A stretch of 64,000 nt of DNA from Brevibacillus_H sp041920465 (GTDB lineage: Bacteria > Bacillota > Bacilli > Brevibacillales > Brevibacillaceae): positions 122,901-186,900 of the forward strand of contig JBHGXW010000034.1 in NCBI GenBank assembly GCA_041920465.1, written 5' to 3'. The position numbers and the translations under genes are program-made. The notes under the pieces are model-generated. The model saw only the letters and a program-made list of their open reading frames with translations. It was not told where the DNA came from and did no database searches. Positions 53,829 to 62,328 of this stretch are shown here, in pieces; positions within the stretch are counted from its first letter, which is position 1, and the number at the start of each line of letters is the position of its first letter.

Positions 53829-54728
53829 ATGCTAACGGGCATTCATGTTGCCTTTATTGGCGGAGACGCGCGACAGCTGGAGGTCATCAAGAAATGCATT
53901 CAGTTGGATGCGACTGTCACCCTCATTGGCTTTGACAACCTGGAAAGCAGCTTTACCGGGGCAACGAAAAAACCTTTAACATGCGATGTGTTGAAAGATG
54001 TAGACGCCCTAATCCTGCCCATCGTCGGTACAGATGAAAAAGGCTTTGTTGAGAGTATTTTCTGTTCAAAACCTTTGCTTTTGAAAGAAGAACACGCCGC
54101 CAGTTTGCCAAAAACTTGCGTTGTGTATACGGGTATGTCAAAACCGTATTTACGGACACTTCTTCAAAAGCAGCAGATCACTTTGATAGAATTGCTCGAT
54201 CGTGATGACGTTGCCATCTATAACTCCATCCCTACTGTTGAAGGAGCGCTAATGATGGCAATTCAAAACACCGATTTCACTATCCACGGATCGCAGGTTA
54301 TGGTTCTTGGACTTGGCCGAGTTGGCATGTCATTGGCTCGCGCTTTGCATGCACTTGGTGCCCGTGTTCGAGTTGGCGCCAAACGTCCCGAGCACATAGC
54401 ACGTATCTATGAGATGGGGATCACCCCCTTTTATGTAAGTGAATTGAAGTCGCAGGTGTCAAACGTAGACATCTTGTTTAACACCATCCCGCACCTAATC
54501 GTCACAGCCGAAGTACTGGCTCAAATGCCACAAACGTCGCTGATCATTGATTTAGCCTCCAAACCTGGGGGAGTCGATTTTCGTTTTGCAGAAAAGCGAG
54601 GAATTAAAGCCCTTCTGGCACCTGGGCTGCCTGGAATCGTTGCGCCGAAGACGGCTGGACAGATTATCGCTAATATTCTGTCTCGCCTGATCGCTGAACA
54701 ATCCAGAAACCAGGAGGAGAGAAGATGA
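53829..54728 (+). CDS. dpaA: Dipicolinate synthase subunit A (SpoVFA)
   Basis: A 299-residue dehydrogenase-like protein. The N-terminal part (GIHVAFIGGDARQLEVIK) is the DpaA-specific domain. The Rossmann domain has VMVLGLGRVGMSLARALHAL near residue 158. With DpaB it converts dihydrodipicolinate pathway product to dipicolinic acid in the mother cell of sporulating cells. AAAGGGGAACGCAGC precedes the ATG. It overlaps dpaB by 4 bases. Confidence 0.96.
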   Translation: MLTGIHVAFIGGDARQLEVIKKCIQLDATVTLIGFDNLESSFTGATKKPLTCDVLKDVDALILPIVGTDEKGFVESIFCSKPLLLKEEHAASLPKTCVVYTGMSKPYLRTLLQKQQITLIELLDRDDVAIYNSIPTVEGALMMAIQNTDFTIHGSQVMVLGLGRVGMSLARALHALGARVRVGAKRPEHIARIYEMGITPFYVSELKSQVSNVDILFNTIPHLIVTAEVLAQMPQTSLIIDLASKPGGVDFRFAEKRGIKALLAPGLPGIVAPKTAGQIIANILSRLIAEQSRNQEERR

Positions 54729-55321
54729 GCGACTTAAAGGGAAAAACGATTGGTTTTGGACTGACTGGATCTCATTGCACGTTTGAGGAAACGATGCCGC
54801 AAATCAAACGTTTGGTGGATGCCGGCGCACGGGTTATTCCGATCGTCACCCATACGATTTTGACGACCGACACCCGATTCGGTACATCCGAAAGCTGGCA
54901 GAAGCAATTAGTGGAGATTACCGGCGAACAAATCATTTCAACCATTCCGGAAGCCGAACCCCTTGGCCCATCCAAGCTACTCGACGTGATGGTGATTGCT
55001 CCTTGTACCGGTAATTCAACAAGCCGATTGGCCAATGCAATTACCGACAGTCCTGTTCTGATGGCAGCCAAAGCGACGATGCGCAATCTGCGCCCGGTAG
55101 TTCTCGCCATTTCGACCAATGACGGACTAGGTTTGAACGCAGCCAATATTGCGAAGCTGTTAGCTGCGAAAAATATATTTTTCGTTCCATTCGGTCAAGA
55201 TGCTCCTGAGAAAAAGCCGAATTCGCTGGTTGCACGCATGGATCTGATCAAGGAGACATGTGAAGCTGCACTAGACTATCGTCAATTGCAGCCTTTACTG
55301 ATAGAAAGATTCAACTACTAA
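54725..55321 (+). CDS. dpaB: Dipicolinate synthase subunit B (SpoVFB)
   Basis: A 198-residue flavoprotein of the HFCD family. GKTIGFGLTGSHCTFEETMP at the start and APCTGNSTSRLANAITDSPV are typical. It partners DpaA. The start ATG overlaps the dpaA stop (ATGA) behind GGAGGAGAG. asd follows 30 bases later. Confidence 0.97.
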   Translation: MSDLKGKTIGFGLTGSHCTFEETMPQIKRLVDAGARVIPIVTHTILTTDTRFGTSESWQKQLVEITGEQIISTIPEAEPLGPSKLLDVMVIAPCTGNSTSRLANAITDSPVLMAAKATMRNLRPVVLAISTNDGLGLNAANIAKLLAAKNIFFVPFGQDAPEKKPNSLVARMDLIKETCEAALDYRQLQPLLIERFNY

Positions 55322-55351
55322 GTATGTGTAAAGGTCATAGGAGGAATTACA

Positions 55352-56386
55352 ATGGAGAACCAGATGAAATTCAATGTCGCCGTTGTCGGAGCGACAGGAG
55401 CAGTAGGACAGCAAATTATTTCGCTGTTGGAAGAGCGCAATTTTCCGATTGCTGAGCTAAGACCGCTCGCTTCCGGCCGTTCCGCAGGAAAAACCGTCCG
55501 CTTCAAAGGGCAAGACGTTGTGATTCAAGAGGCGACACCGGAAAGCTTTGCTGGCATTGATTATGCCTTATTCAGCGCAGGTGGAGCAGTGAGCAAGGAG
55601 TTGGCTCCTCATGCTGTTCGCCATGGGGCAGTTGTGATTGACAATACCAGTGCTTTTCGGATGGATCCGAATGTTCCGCTCGTTGTGCCTGAAGTAAACA
55701 TGGACGCGGCTCGCAAGCATCAGGGGATCATTGCTAACCCGAACTGCTCGACAATTCAAATGGTGGCTGCATTGAAACCTCTCTATGACCGTTATGGCAT
55801 AGATCGCATAATCGTTTCTACCTACCAGGCCGTTTCCGGTGCGGGTGCTTCCGCAATTCAAGAATTGCTTACGCAAACACGTGACATCCTGGACGGTAAA
55901 GAAGCAAAAGCCAATATTTTGCCGGTCAGCAAACTGCCTGTTCATCACCAGATTGCGTTCAACGCGATTCCACAAATCGATGTGTTCACCGACAACGGCT
56001 TCACATTCGAAGAGATGAAAATGGTCAATGAAACCAAAAAGATAATGGGTGACGAGACCATTGACGTTGCCGCTACATGCGTCCGGATTCCGGTCGTTAC
56101 GGGTCACAGCGAGTCCGTATACGTGGAATTGAAATCTGAATATGAACTGGATGAAGTGAAAGCGCTGCTCCATGAAGCACCGGGTGTTGTGCTCGTAGAC
56201 TCTCCAGAGGAGCAAAAATATCCGCTGGCAACCGATGCTTCCGGCAAATTAGACGTATTCGTCGGACGTGTACGCCGTGATCTTACCCATCCACGCGGCT
56301 TGCATATGTGGATCGTATCGGATAACCTCCTCAAGGGAGCAGCGTGGAACACCGTCCAGATTGCAGAAGAGTTAATCAAAGGATAA
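55352..56386 (+). CDS. asd: Aspartate-semialdehyde dehydrogenase
   Basis: A 344-residue enzyme reducing aspartyl phosphate to aspartate semialdehyde, the branch point to lysine, DAP, threonine and methionine. The NADP loop VVGATGAVGQQI is near the start, and the catalytic Cys is C132 in NPNCSTIQMV. GGAGGAATTACA precedes ATG 55352; an in-frame ATG at 55364 is an alternative. It supplies dapA and, through it, DpaAB. Confidence 0.97.
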   Translation: MENQMKFNVAVVGATGAVGQQIISLLEERNFPIAELRPLASGRSAGKTVRFKGQDVVIQEATPESFAGIDYALFSAGGAVSKELAPHAVRHGAVVIDNTSAFRMDPNVPLVVPEVNMDAARKHQGIIANPNCSTIQMVAALKPLYDRYGIDRIIVSTYQAVSGAGASAIQELLTQTRDILDGKEAKANILPVSKLPVHHQIAFNAIPQIDVFTDNGFTFEEMKMVNETKKIMGDETIDVAATCVRIPVVTGHSESVYVELKSEYELDEVKALLHEAPGVVLVDSPEEQKYPLATDASGKLDVFVGRVRRDLTHPRGLHMWIVSDNLLKGAAWNTVQIAEELIKG

Positions 56387-56429
56387 GATTAAATCTATTC
56401 AAAGGATAAATATACAGGAGAGGGATTCA

Positions 56430-57650
56430 ATGAGAATTCTCGTCCAGAAGTTTGGCGGGTCCTCCCTTACTACGGAAGAGTGCCGACATCAGGCGATTTA
56501 CCACATCAAAAAGGCAATTGCCGAGGGATACTCTTTGGTAGTAGTTGTTTCAGCCATGGGACGAAAAGGAGATCCTTACGCGACAGATACCCTCCTCGAG
56601 CTGGTTCGGGGAGGGAATGATTGTTTGCCTCCACGTGAAACAGACCTGTTGCTACACACCGGGGAGATTATTTCCGCTGCTGTCATGTGCAGCATGCTTC
56701 AAGCTGAAGGGATTCATGCGACGATATTAACAGGCGGTCAAGCCAACATTATAACGACAAACGATTTTTCCAATGCACAAATCTTGCAAATCGAAACGGA
56801 TCGGATTTTGCAGGAATTGGAAAAAGGCAAAATCGTGCTTGTGCCCGGCTTCCAAGGCAGAACATCCGATTGGGAGATCACCACATTAGGCAGGGGCGGA
56901 AGTGACACGACCGCTACCGCATTGGGTGTTGCCTTGCAGGCAGAAATGGTGGATATTTTTACTGATGTAGACGGTATCATGACGGCTGATCCGCGCATTG
57001 TCGAAGAAGCACAGCGTTTGTCTTCCGTCACCTACACAGAGATTTGCAATATGGCTCATCTGGGAGCGAAGGTGATCCATCCGCGTGCGGTTGAAATCGC
57101 AATGCAGAAGAACATCCCGATACGGGTACGCTCCACTTTCTCAGATGATCCGGGAACCTTGGTCACCTCGTTGCATGAGATAGACCGCCTGTATGATTCA
57201 GCCGTTAATGACCGGCTGGTTATGGGGATTGCCAATGTTCCTAACATTACACAAATTAAGGTAATGGCCAAGGAAGGACAGTACGATACGCAGCTGCATG
57301 TCTTTAAAGCGATGGCGACGAATGGCATCAGCGTCGATTTTATTAATGTCAATCCTCTTGGGGTAGCCTATACGGTACATGATCGCATGGCAGATAAAGC
57401 GGCGAAAATTTTAACCGATATGGGATACGAGCCGCAGCTTTTGCCAAATTGCGCCAAAGTATCCGTAATCGGAGCGGGCATTGCCGGGGTTCCAGGTGTA
57501 ATGGCACAAATTGTCGAAGCGTTAACCAACGAAGATATTCAGATTTTGCAATCGGCTGACTCGCATACAACCATCTGGGTACTTGTTCATGAGACTGATA
57601 TGGTAAAAGCGGTTCGCGCCTTGCATCAACAATTCCAGCTTCACAAATAG
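56430..57650 (+). CDS. dapG: Aspartokinase I, DAP-type
   Basis: A 406-residue aspartokinase. VQKFGGSSLTTEE is the substrate loop and GRGGSDTTATALGVALQAE the nucleotide part. Two ACT domains follow (about 265-400: GIANVPNITQIKVMA; VSVIGAGIAGVPGVMAQI). The B. subtilis equivalent is inhibited by diaminopimelate. No lysine riboswitch is visible upstream, consistent with dapG rather than lysC. Confidence 0.95.
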   Translation: MRILVQKFGGSSLTTEECRHQAIYHIKKAIAEGYSLVVVVSAMGRKGDPYATDTLLELVRGGNDCLPPRETDLLLHTGEIISAAVMCSMLQAEGIHATILTGGQANIITTNDFSNAQILQIETDRILQELEKGKIVLVPGFQGRTSDWEITTLGRGGSDTTATALGVALQAEMVDIFTDVDGIMTADPRIVEEAQRLSSVTYTEICNMAHLGAKVIHPRAVEIAMQKNIPIRVRSTFSDDPGTLVTSLHEIDRLYDSAVNDRLVMGIANVPNITQIKVMAKEGQYDTQLHVFKAMATNGISVDFINVNPLGVAYTVHDRMADKAAKILTDMGYEPQLLPNCAKVSVIGAGIAGVPGVMAQIVEALTNEDIQILQSADSHTTIWVLVHETDMVKAVRALHQQFQLHK

Positions 57651-57690
57651 CTAAAACTCGTAACAGGAAAGAGAAAGGATTGATAGGCAA

Positions 57691-58557
57691 GTGGCTATGT
57701 TTGGACGATTGGCTACCGCCATGGTAACTCCATTTGATGAACAACTGCAGATTGATTATGCCAAAACCGAACAGCTGATTGATCACCTGCTCGTGACAGG
57801 TACCGAGACGTTGGTGGTCAGCGGGACAACAGGAGAATCTCCTACTCTATCTGCAGAAGAGAAGCTTCAATTATTCCGTCATGTCGTGCAGTACGTAAAC
57901 GGACGCTGTCAGGTAATTGCCGGAACAGGCAGCAACAATACAGAGTCCAGCATCCAATTCACGCAGGCTGCGCAAGAGACGGGTGTAGATGCTGTCATGC
58001 TTGTAGCTCCTTATTACAGCCGCCCATCGCAAGAAGGATTGTATCAACATTTCAAAGCAGTCTCCGAGGCAACGAAGCTTCCCGTAATGTTGTACAATGT
58101 ACCAGGCAGAACCGGTGTGAATATGACGGCGGAAACAACGCTGCGTTTGGCTGAAATCTCCAATGTCGTCTGCATCAAGGAAGCATCCGGCAACTTGTCG
58201 CAGATGGCAAAGATTATTGAAGAAGCGCCTGAAGGCTTCGAACTTTATTCGGGTGACGACAGCTTGACGCTCCCTGCTCTTTCCATTGGAGCCGTTGGAG
58301 TTGTCAGTGTGGCAGGGCATGTAATCGGTCGTGAAATGCAGGAGATGATGAAGGCGTTTTTCGCTGGCGACCTGCAGCAGGCAGCGGCCTTGCATCGCAA
58401 ATATCTGCCTGTATTTGAAGGCATATTCAAATATCCAAGTCCTGGTCCGATCAAGGTCTTGTTAGAAAAAATCGGGGTACAGGTAGGGGGAGTAAGACTC
58501 CCGCTGGTTTATCCGAATGAACAGGAACAATTGGATATTCACACTTTATTAAGATAA
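57691..58557 (+). CDS. dapA: 4-hydroxy-tetrahydrodipicolinate synthase
   Basis: A 288-residue class I aldolase-type enzyme. Schiff-base Lys is K163 in CIKEASG (K161 if ATG 57697 is used). GTTGESPTLSAEEK and LVAPYYSRPSQEGL with the active-site Tyr are present. GTG 57691 is 12 bases from AAAGG; ATG 57697 is farther. It condenses pyruvate with aspartate semialdehyde, also feeding dipicolinate. A strong terminator follows. Confidence 0.97.
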   Translation: MAMFGRLATAMVTPFDEQLQIDYAKTEQLIDHLLVTGTETLVVSGTTGESPTLSAEEKLQLFRHVVQYVNGRCQVIAGTGSNNTESSIQFTQAAQETGVDAVMLVAPYYSRPSQEGLYQHFKAVSEATKLPVMLYNVPGRTGVNMTAETTLRLAEISNVVCIKEASGNLSQMAKIIEEAPEGFELYSGDDSLTLPALSIGAVGVVSVAGHVIGREMQEMMKAFFAGDLQQAAALHRKYLPVFEGIFKYPSPGPIKVLLEKIGVQVGGVRLPLVYPNEQEQLDIHTLLR

Positions 58558-58576
58558 ATCATCAACGTAAGACAGG

Positions 58577-58615
58577 CAAAAAAAGCAGAGTACCTGGTGT
58601 ACTCTACTTTTTTTG
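58577..58615 (+). terminator. Intrinsic terminator after dapA
   Basis: AGAGTAC (58587-58593) pairs with GTACTCT (58599-58605), extended by A and T runs on both sides. Followed by TTTTTTT. Confidence 0.92.
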
Positions 58616-58633
58616 TGTTGTCGAGTGTTATCG

Positions 58634-58675
58634 GAAAGTTTAACCGCTTTACATTATGAAAGTGGTTAAACTTTC
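58634..58675. repeat. 17-base-pair inverted repeat
   Basis: GAAAGTTTAACC (58634-58645) pairs with GGTTAAACTTTC (58664-58675). A G-T pair and CTTT/AAAG extend the stem to 17 pairs around the loop ACATTATG. T-rich TTTCCTTTT follows. It may be a second terminator or the edge of the neighbouring palindromic element. Confidence 0.85.
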
Positions 58676-58693
58676 TTTCCTTTTGTTCAGCAG

Positions 58694-58891
58694 AAGAAAA
58701 ACTTCGTCCACTCACAGCTCCTTTTAAGCGATACAAAGCGCAGGGAGCGAAAGAAGGAAAAGAGTCGGCACTCTTTACACCATTGAGAGGCCAAGTGGTT
58801 TTCTTGTCGACTCCCTTCTGAAGTGAGCGGAGCGGACGGTAGACGCTACAAGCGAGCTTAAATAGAGCGATGAGGGACGAAGTCTTTTCTT
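58694..58891. repeat. Long imperfect palindrome (MITE-like element candidate)
   Basis: Left end AAGAAAAACTTCGTCC (58694-58709) matches the reverse complement of the right end GGACGAAGTCTTTTCTT (58875-58891). Similarity continues through GCTC..TTTAAGC. A second block near the centre (GAAGG..GAGTCGGCA, about 58753-58770) matches the complement of TTGTCGACTCCCTTCTG (58804-58820). The centre is near 58792. The 58558-59124 gap holds no convincing gene; besides this it has the dapA terminator, a 17-pair hairpin and the rnjB promoter. Confidence 0.75.
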
Positions 58892-58978
58892 AACCTTTAC
58901 ATATCCGCTATTTAACAAAGGAAAACTAGGTACAAATTCGTAGTGACAGGGTGGCCGCAAAAAAGCTGTTCCTGAACC

Positions 58979-59008
58979 TTGTTTTCCCATTTCGTAATCG
59001 GGTATAAT
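58979..59008 (+). promoter_or_regulatory. Promoter of rnjB
   Basis: A perfect TATAAT (59003-59008) with TTGTTT (58979-58984) 18 bases upstream. Predicted start near 59015, giving a leader of about 110 bases before the gene. Confidence 0.7.
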
Positions 59009-59124
59009 AGTAACAAGTGATTTGGGGCGGTTTAAAAAATTGGGGATCCTACGACGGAGCGAGAGCTTTAGTCGGGTGGGTTTCTTAGAGTGTAATGACA
59101 ACTAAATATAGGAGGTACATGATA

Positions 59125-60801
59125 TTGTCGAAGTTACATTCAGTCGTTTCCATTTTCGCGTTGGGCGGAGTCGGCGAAATTGGAAAAAACATGTACGTGG
59201 TTCAATGCGACGATGACATCGTCGTAATTGATGCTGGACTTAAATTTCCAGAGGAAGAAATGTTGGGAATTGACATGGTCATTCCGGACATCACGTACTT
59301 GGAAGAGAACCGCGATAAAGTACGCGGGATCATCATTACGCACGGACATGAAGATCACATCGGAGGCCTAAGCTACGTATTAAAACACCTCAACGTGCCC
59401 ATTTACGCAACCAAACTCACACTAGGTCTCATTGAAGCGAAGTTGAAAGAAGCGGGGATTCTCGCAGAAACCAAACGTCATTTGATTAACAGTGATTCCA
59501 AAATTACCCTTGGAAAAATAACAGCCACTTTCTTTCGGGTTAACCACAGTATCCCGGACTGCGTAGGAGTATGTTTGGATACACCGGAAGGACTGATAGT
59601 ACACACCGGTGACTTCAAATTTGACCAAACGCCGGTGAATAATCAGGCTGCCGATTTGGCCAAGATGGCGGAAATTGGAGCAAGAGGCGTACTCTGTTTG
59701 CTCTCTGACAGTACCAACGCGGAGCGTCCCGGCTTTACGGGATCGGAAAGATCTGTGGGAGAAGCGATTAAGGACGTTTTTCACAAGGCGAGCGGAAGAA
59801 TCGTAGTCTCTACCTTCGCATCCAATGTCCATCGGATTCAGCAAGTTTTCGACGCCGCTGTGGAATACAATCGGAAAGTAACGATTGTCGGACGCAGCAT
59901 GGTGAACGTAATCAACATCAGTATGGAGTTGGGCTACCTGCACGTACCGGATGGAATTATTATTGAGCCGGAAGAAGTAAACAAACTTTCGGCCGAGAAA
60001 GTTGTTATCTTATCAACAGGAAGTCAGGGTGAGCCGATGTCAGCGCTCACTCGAATGGCCCGATCCGCCCATCGGAAAATTGACATCTTACCTGGTGATA
60101 CCGTAATCATTGCAGCAACACCAATTCCTGGTAACGAAAAATATGTGGCACGAACCATCGATCAGCTCTACCGTGTCGGTGCGGAAGTTATCTACGGTGG
60201 ACATGGCCCGAACGGCAAAGTGCATGTGTCAGGCCATGGAAGCCAAGAGGAGCTCCGGCTCATGTTAAACCTAATGAAGCCGAAGTACTTCATCCCGATT
60301 CATGGCGAGTACCGGATGCTCCGCATGCATGGAATTCTGGCGGAACAAGTGGGAATTCCATCCGAAAACATCTTCCTGCTCGACAACGGAGATACAGTGG
60401 AGATAACCAAGGGCAAGGCACGACTCGGCCCTAAGGTACATGCCGGCAATGTTTTAATCGATGGACTCGGAGTCGGCGATGTAGGCAACATCGTCCTCCG
60501 CGACCGCAAACTGCTTTCACAAGATGGAATACTGGTAGTTGTTGTTACACTCAGCAAGCAAAACGGCACGATTCTTTCCGGTCCTGACATTATCTCTCGC
60601 GGATTTGTTTATGTTCGTGAATCGGAAGAACTGTTGGATGAAGCAAACCGCATTGTTACCCAAACACTTCAAAAATGCATGGACGAAAACGTAAATGAGT
60701 GGTCTTCACTCAAAAACAACGTAAAAGACACCCTTGGACGTTATTTATACGAACAAACCAGACGCCGCCCGATGATTTTACCGATCATCATGGAAGTGTA
60801 A
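59125..60801 (+). CDS. rnjB: Ribonuclease J (rnjB position)
   Basis: A 558-residue metallo-beta-lactamase/beta-CASP nuclease (B. subtilis RNase J2 is 555). The zinc motif HGHEDHIGG is intact, with VHTGDFKFDQ, STNAERPG and the beta-CASP end IPIHGEYRML. I chose TTG 59125 because GGAGG (59111-59115) is 9 bases away; ATG 59119 would be only 3 bases away. Position after dapA matches B. subtilis rnjB (YmfA). It could be RNase J1-like in activity, since catalytic residues are complete. Confidence 0.92.
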   Translation: MSKLHSVVSIFALGGVGEIGKNMYVVQCDDDIVVIDAGLKFPEEEMLGIDMVIPDITYLEENRDKVRGIIITHGHEDHIGGLSYVLKHLNVPIYATKLTLGLIEAKLKEAGILAETKRHLINSDSKITLGKITATFFRVNHSIPDCVGVCLDTPEGLIVHTGDFKFDQTPVNNQAADLAKMAEIGARGVLCLLSDSTNAERPGFTGSERSVGEAIKDVFHKASGRIVVSTFASNVHRIQQVFDAAVEYNRKVTIVGRSMVNVINISMELGYLHVPDGIIIEPEEVNKLSAEKVVILSTGSQGEPMSALTRMARSAHRKIDILPGDTVIIAATPIPGNEKYVARTIDQLYRVGAEVIYGGHGPNGKVHVSGHGSQEELRLMLNLMKPKYFIPIHGEYRMLRMHGILAEQVGIPSENIFLLDNGDTVEITKGKARLGPKVHAGNVLIDGLGVGDVGNIVLRDRKLLSQDGILVVVVTLSKQNGTILSGPDIISRGFVYVRESEELLDEANRIVTQTLQKCMDENVNEWSSLKNNVKDTLGRYLYEQTRRRPMILPIIMEV

Positions 60802-60810
60802 TCGGAGCGT

Positions 60811-60869
60811 AAAAAACAGGAGCTGATAACCCTTGATAATACTGGGGTTATGGCTCCTGTTGTTTTTTA
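60811..60869 (+). terminator. Intrinsic terminator after rnjB
   Basis: ACAGGAGC (60816-60823) pairs with GCTCCTGT (60853-60860), and ATAACCC (60826-60832) with GGGTTAT (60845-60851). TTTTTT follows. Confidence 0.95.
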
Positions 60870-60898
60870 AAAAACGGTCATTTGACAACAGATTGACC
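60868..60898 (-). terminator. Minus-strand terminator facing rnjB
   Basis: Read on the minus strand, GGTCA (60898-60894) pairs with TGACC (60880-60876) and is followed by GTTTTTT. It ends the gene at 60927-61151. Confidence 0.65.
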
Positions 60899-60917
60899 AC
60901 CTTTACACAATCTCAAT

Positions 60918-60941
60918 TATGTTAAATTACCTGTTCTTAAA
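60918..60941. repeat. Imperfect direct repeat, copy 1
   Basis: TATGTTAAATTACCTGTTCT plus TAAA matches 62828-62851 at 21 of 24 positions, same orientation. It covers the stop codon of the 60927 gene. Confidence 0.6.
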
Positions 60942-61151
60942 AGACCCCCAAAGAAAAATGAAGAGAAAAATTACGAATAGAACAACTACTGTGACTAATA
61001 TGAATGGGGGTTTTATTTGAAGGGTCATTAATATGCTAATAACTGAAATCCCGATGTTCTCGCGATTATATTGCGTTAGCCTGTATTTGTAAATTCTAAA
61101 CATCAGGAGAGACAAGGTGAAGGAAACAAATATGTATGGAAAAAACGACAT
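60927..61151 (-). CDS. Small membrane protein, unknown
   Basis: A 74-residue protein. I chose the ATG at 61151 because GAAGGGATGATTTCC is just upstream on the minus strand; two earlier in-frame ATGs lack a site. It starts MSFFPYIFVSFTLSLLMFRI (first membrane helix), has a polar loop (YKYRLTQYNREN), and a second helix near the end (FILVTVVVLFVIFLFIFLW). An extended -10 lies 38 bases upstream. No family is recognised. Confidence 0.6.
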   Translation of the reverse strand: MSFFPYIFVSFTLSLLMFRIYKYRLTQYNRENIGISVISILMTLQIKPPFILVTVVVLFVIFLFIFLWGSFKNR

Positions 61152-61188
61152 GGAAATCATCCCTTCATAAACTATGAATCGCATCCAA

Positions 61189-61197
61189 ATTATACCA
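61189..61197 (-). promoter_or_regulatory. Extended -10 element, minus strand
   Basis: TGGTATAAT on the minus strand (61197-61189), with a poor -35. Predicted start near 61183, about 30 bases before the ATG at 61151. Confidence 0.5.
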
Positions 61198-61247
61198 TGC
61201 CGTTATTGTTGAGGGGATCACCGTAATTTATCAAAATGCTCATCATG

Positions 61248-61288
61248 TAAAAAGACAAAGGGCCACCCAAAGTCTTGGGTAGCCGTCT
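61248..61288 (-). terminator. Terminator of the DUF3231 gene
   Basis: On the minus strand AGAC-GGC-ACCCAA-type arms (61288-61275) pair with TTGGGT-GCC-GTCT (61270-61253) around a four-base loop. TTTTT follows. Confidence 0.85.
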
Positions 61289-61297
61289 TGAAAATCT

Positions 61298-61855
61298 TTA
61301 TACATGAGCAGGTTCGGGTGTTTGTAGATGAAGTGGTGGAGGAACTAACCATCCCTTATCTTTGTTAATACGTAACAGTCTCGCTCCGTATGTTGCTTTC
61401 GACATATGGAATTGACCAAACATCATCCCAATATCTTCACGAATTGACTGTCCCATAATTTGGCTACATGTTACTAATCCAGCAGCAATATCTAAAGATA
61501 CACGAGCTGCAATTTCTGGATCATTGAACCTTGCACCAACAGGGATGCTTTCTAAAGTTGCCGTTGGACGTTCTGGTGGAGAGGGGGGTAAACCAATTCC
61601 ATTGATTTTAAGTAAATTTTCAATTTGCTCGATTTCCTGTTTCATATTTTGTGTCATGTCTTCAAGAAATGTTCTTAAATCCTTGTCACCAGTGTGATTA
61701 ATGAATGTTTGATAACCTGCCAACAATCCTTTGGTTATTGCAAGGTAACTCCAAACACCAAAGACTTCACCGTAATGCATTGGCTCGTTTTGTGGATTTC
61801 CGCTTAAAATTCCCATAACAGTCCTCCCAGCATTGATAAGAGTTGTAAGATCCAT
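61298..61855 (-). CDS. DUF3231-family protein
   Basis: A 185-residue mostly helical protein. MGILSGNPQNEPMHYGEVFG and the following VWSYLAITKGLLAGYQTFIN match DUF3231, a ferritin-like helical family common in spore-forming Bacilli. A Pro-rich loop (LPPSPPERPT) sits near residue 105. Ribosome-binding site TAGGAGAACCCAT precedes the ATG at 61855. The family has no settled function; links to spore coats have been suggested. It is flanked by a good terminator. Confidence 0.85.
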   Translation of the reverse strand: MDLTTLINAGRTVMGILSGNPQNEPMHYGEVFGVWSYLAITKGLLAGYQTFINHTGDKDLRTFLEDMTQNMKQEIEQIENLLKINGIGLPPSPPERPTATLESIPVGARFNDPEIAARVSLDIAAGLVTCSQIMGQSIREDIGMMFGQFHMSKATYGARLLRINKDKGWLVPPPLHLQTPEPAHV

Positions 61856-61965
61856 ATGGGTTCTCCTAACTTTAAAGATTTAACCCGAATTTATCTTTTA
61901 CAGGGAGCTCGAGATTTATTATGGGAACTTTATACAAGTTTCAATTTGTTAAATGGGGGGATGGA

Positions 61966-62187
61966 TTAAGTAAAAAAGTTGAACAACCAAATAATAATCC
62001 GAATTGTAACTGCTATAAGTGCCCATATAAGCAATTTTATCCACCAAGGTCTTTTTTGTTGTTGATGCTGTGCTTGATTGTCGTGTTGCTTTTTTTTCAG
62101 TAATAGTGGCAACTGTGAAGCGAAGATTGCAACAACACCTGAAAATATCCAAAACCGCATAGTTTTCTTGGTTTCATTACTCTCCAT
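61966..62187 (-). CDS. Small two-helix membrane protein, unknown
   Basis: A 73-residue protein. The ATG at 62187 has TTAGGAGGTCGAACCAAC upstream, a strong site, so the longer in-frame start is rejected. It has a short charged start (MESNETKKTMRF), one membrane helix (about 11-29), a Lys/Gln/His-rich loop (KKKQHDNQAQHQQQKRP) and a second helix to the C-terminus ending WLFNFFT. No family is recognised. A plus-strand frame across it is considered a shadow. Confidence 0.65.
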   Translation of the reverse strand: MESNETKKTMRFWIFSGVVAIFASQLPLLLKKKQHDNQAQHQQQKRPWWIKLLIWALIAVTIRIIIWLFNFFT

Positions 62188-62261
62188 GTTGGTTCGACCT
62201 CCTAACACTGTACATTGTTCCCAAATTGGAGGGCTAGCATAGGGGAGCAGGTCTAAGTTGT

Positions 62262-62270
62262 TTAACACAA
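62262..62270. promoter_or_regulatory. TTAACACAA motif, copy 1
   Basis: TTAACACAA, continuing TGTATAAC. It lies 75 bases upstream of the minus-strand start at 62187. Two further copies sit at similar distances before other minus-strand starts. Confidence 0.35.
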
Positions 62271-62328
62271 TGTATAACAAGAAAAAAAGACCACTTCCAC
62301 TGTGAGAAGCAGCCTTCTGCAAGTTTGC

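Noticed and set aside
55322..56429. Lysine riboswitch before asd or dapG
   Set aside because: The gaps of 30 and 43 bases are far too short for the roughly 170-base lysine element.
58775..59101. Minus-strand 108-residue frame before rnjB
   Set aside because: It crosses the rnjB promoter and half of the long palindrome, has no ribosome-binding site, and its composition looks non-coding.
61921..62103. Plus-strand 60-residue frame with a CNCYKC motif
   Set aside because: It lies antisense to the 73-residue minus-strand gene that has a much better ribosome-binding site. Its Cys pattern and hydrophobic end are explained by the opposite strand's membrane protein.
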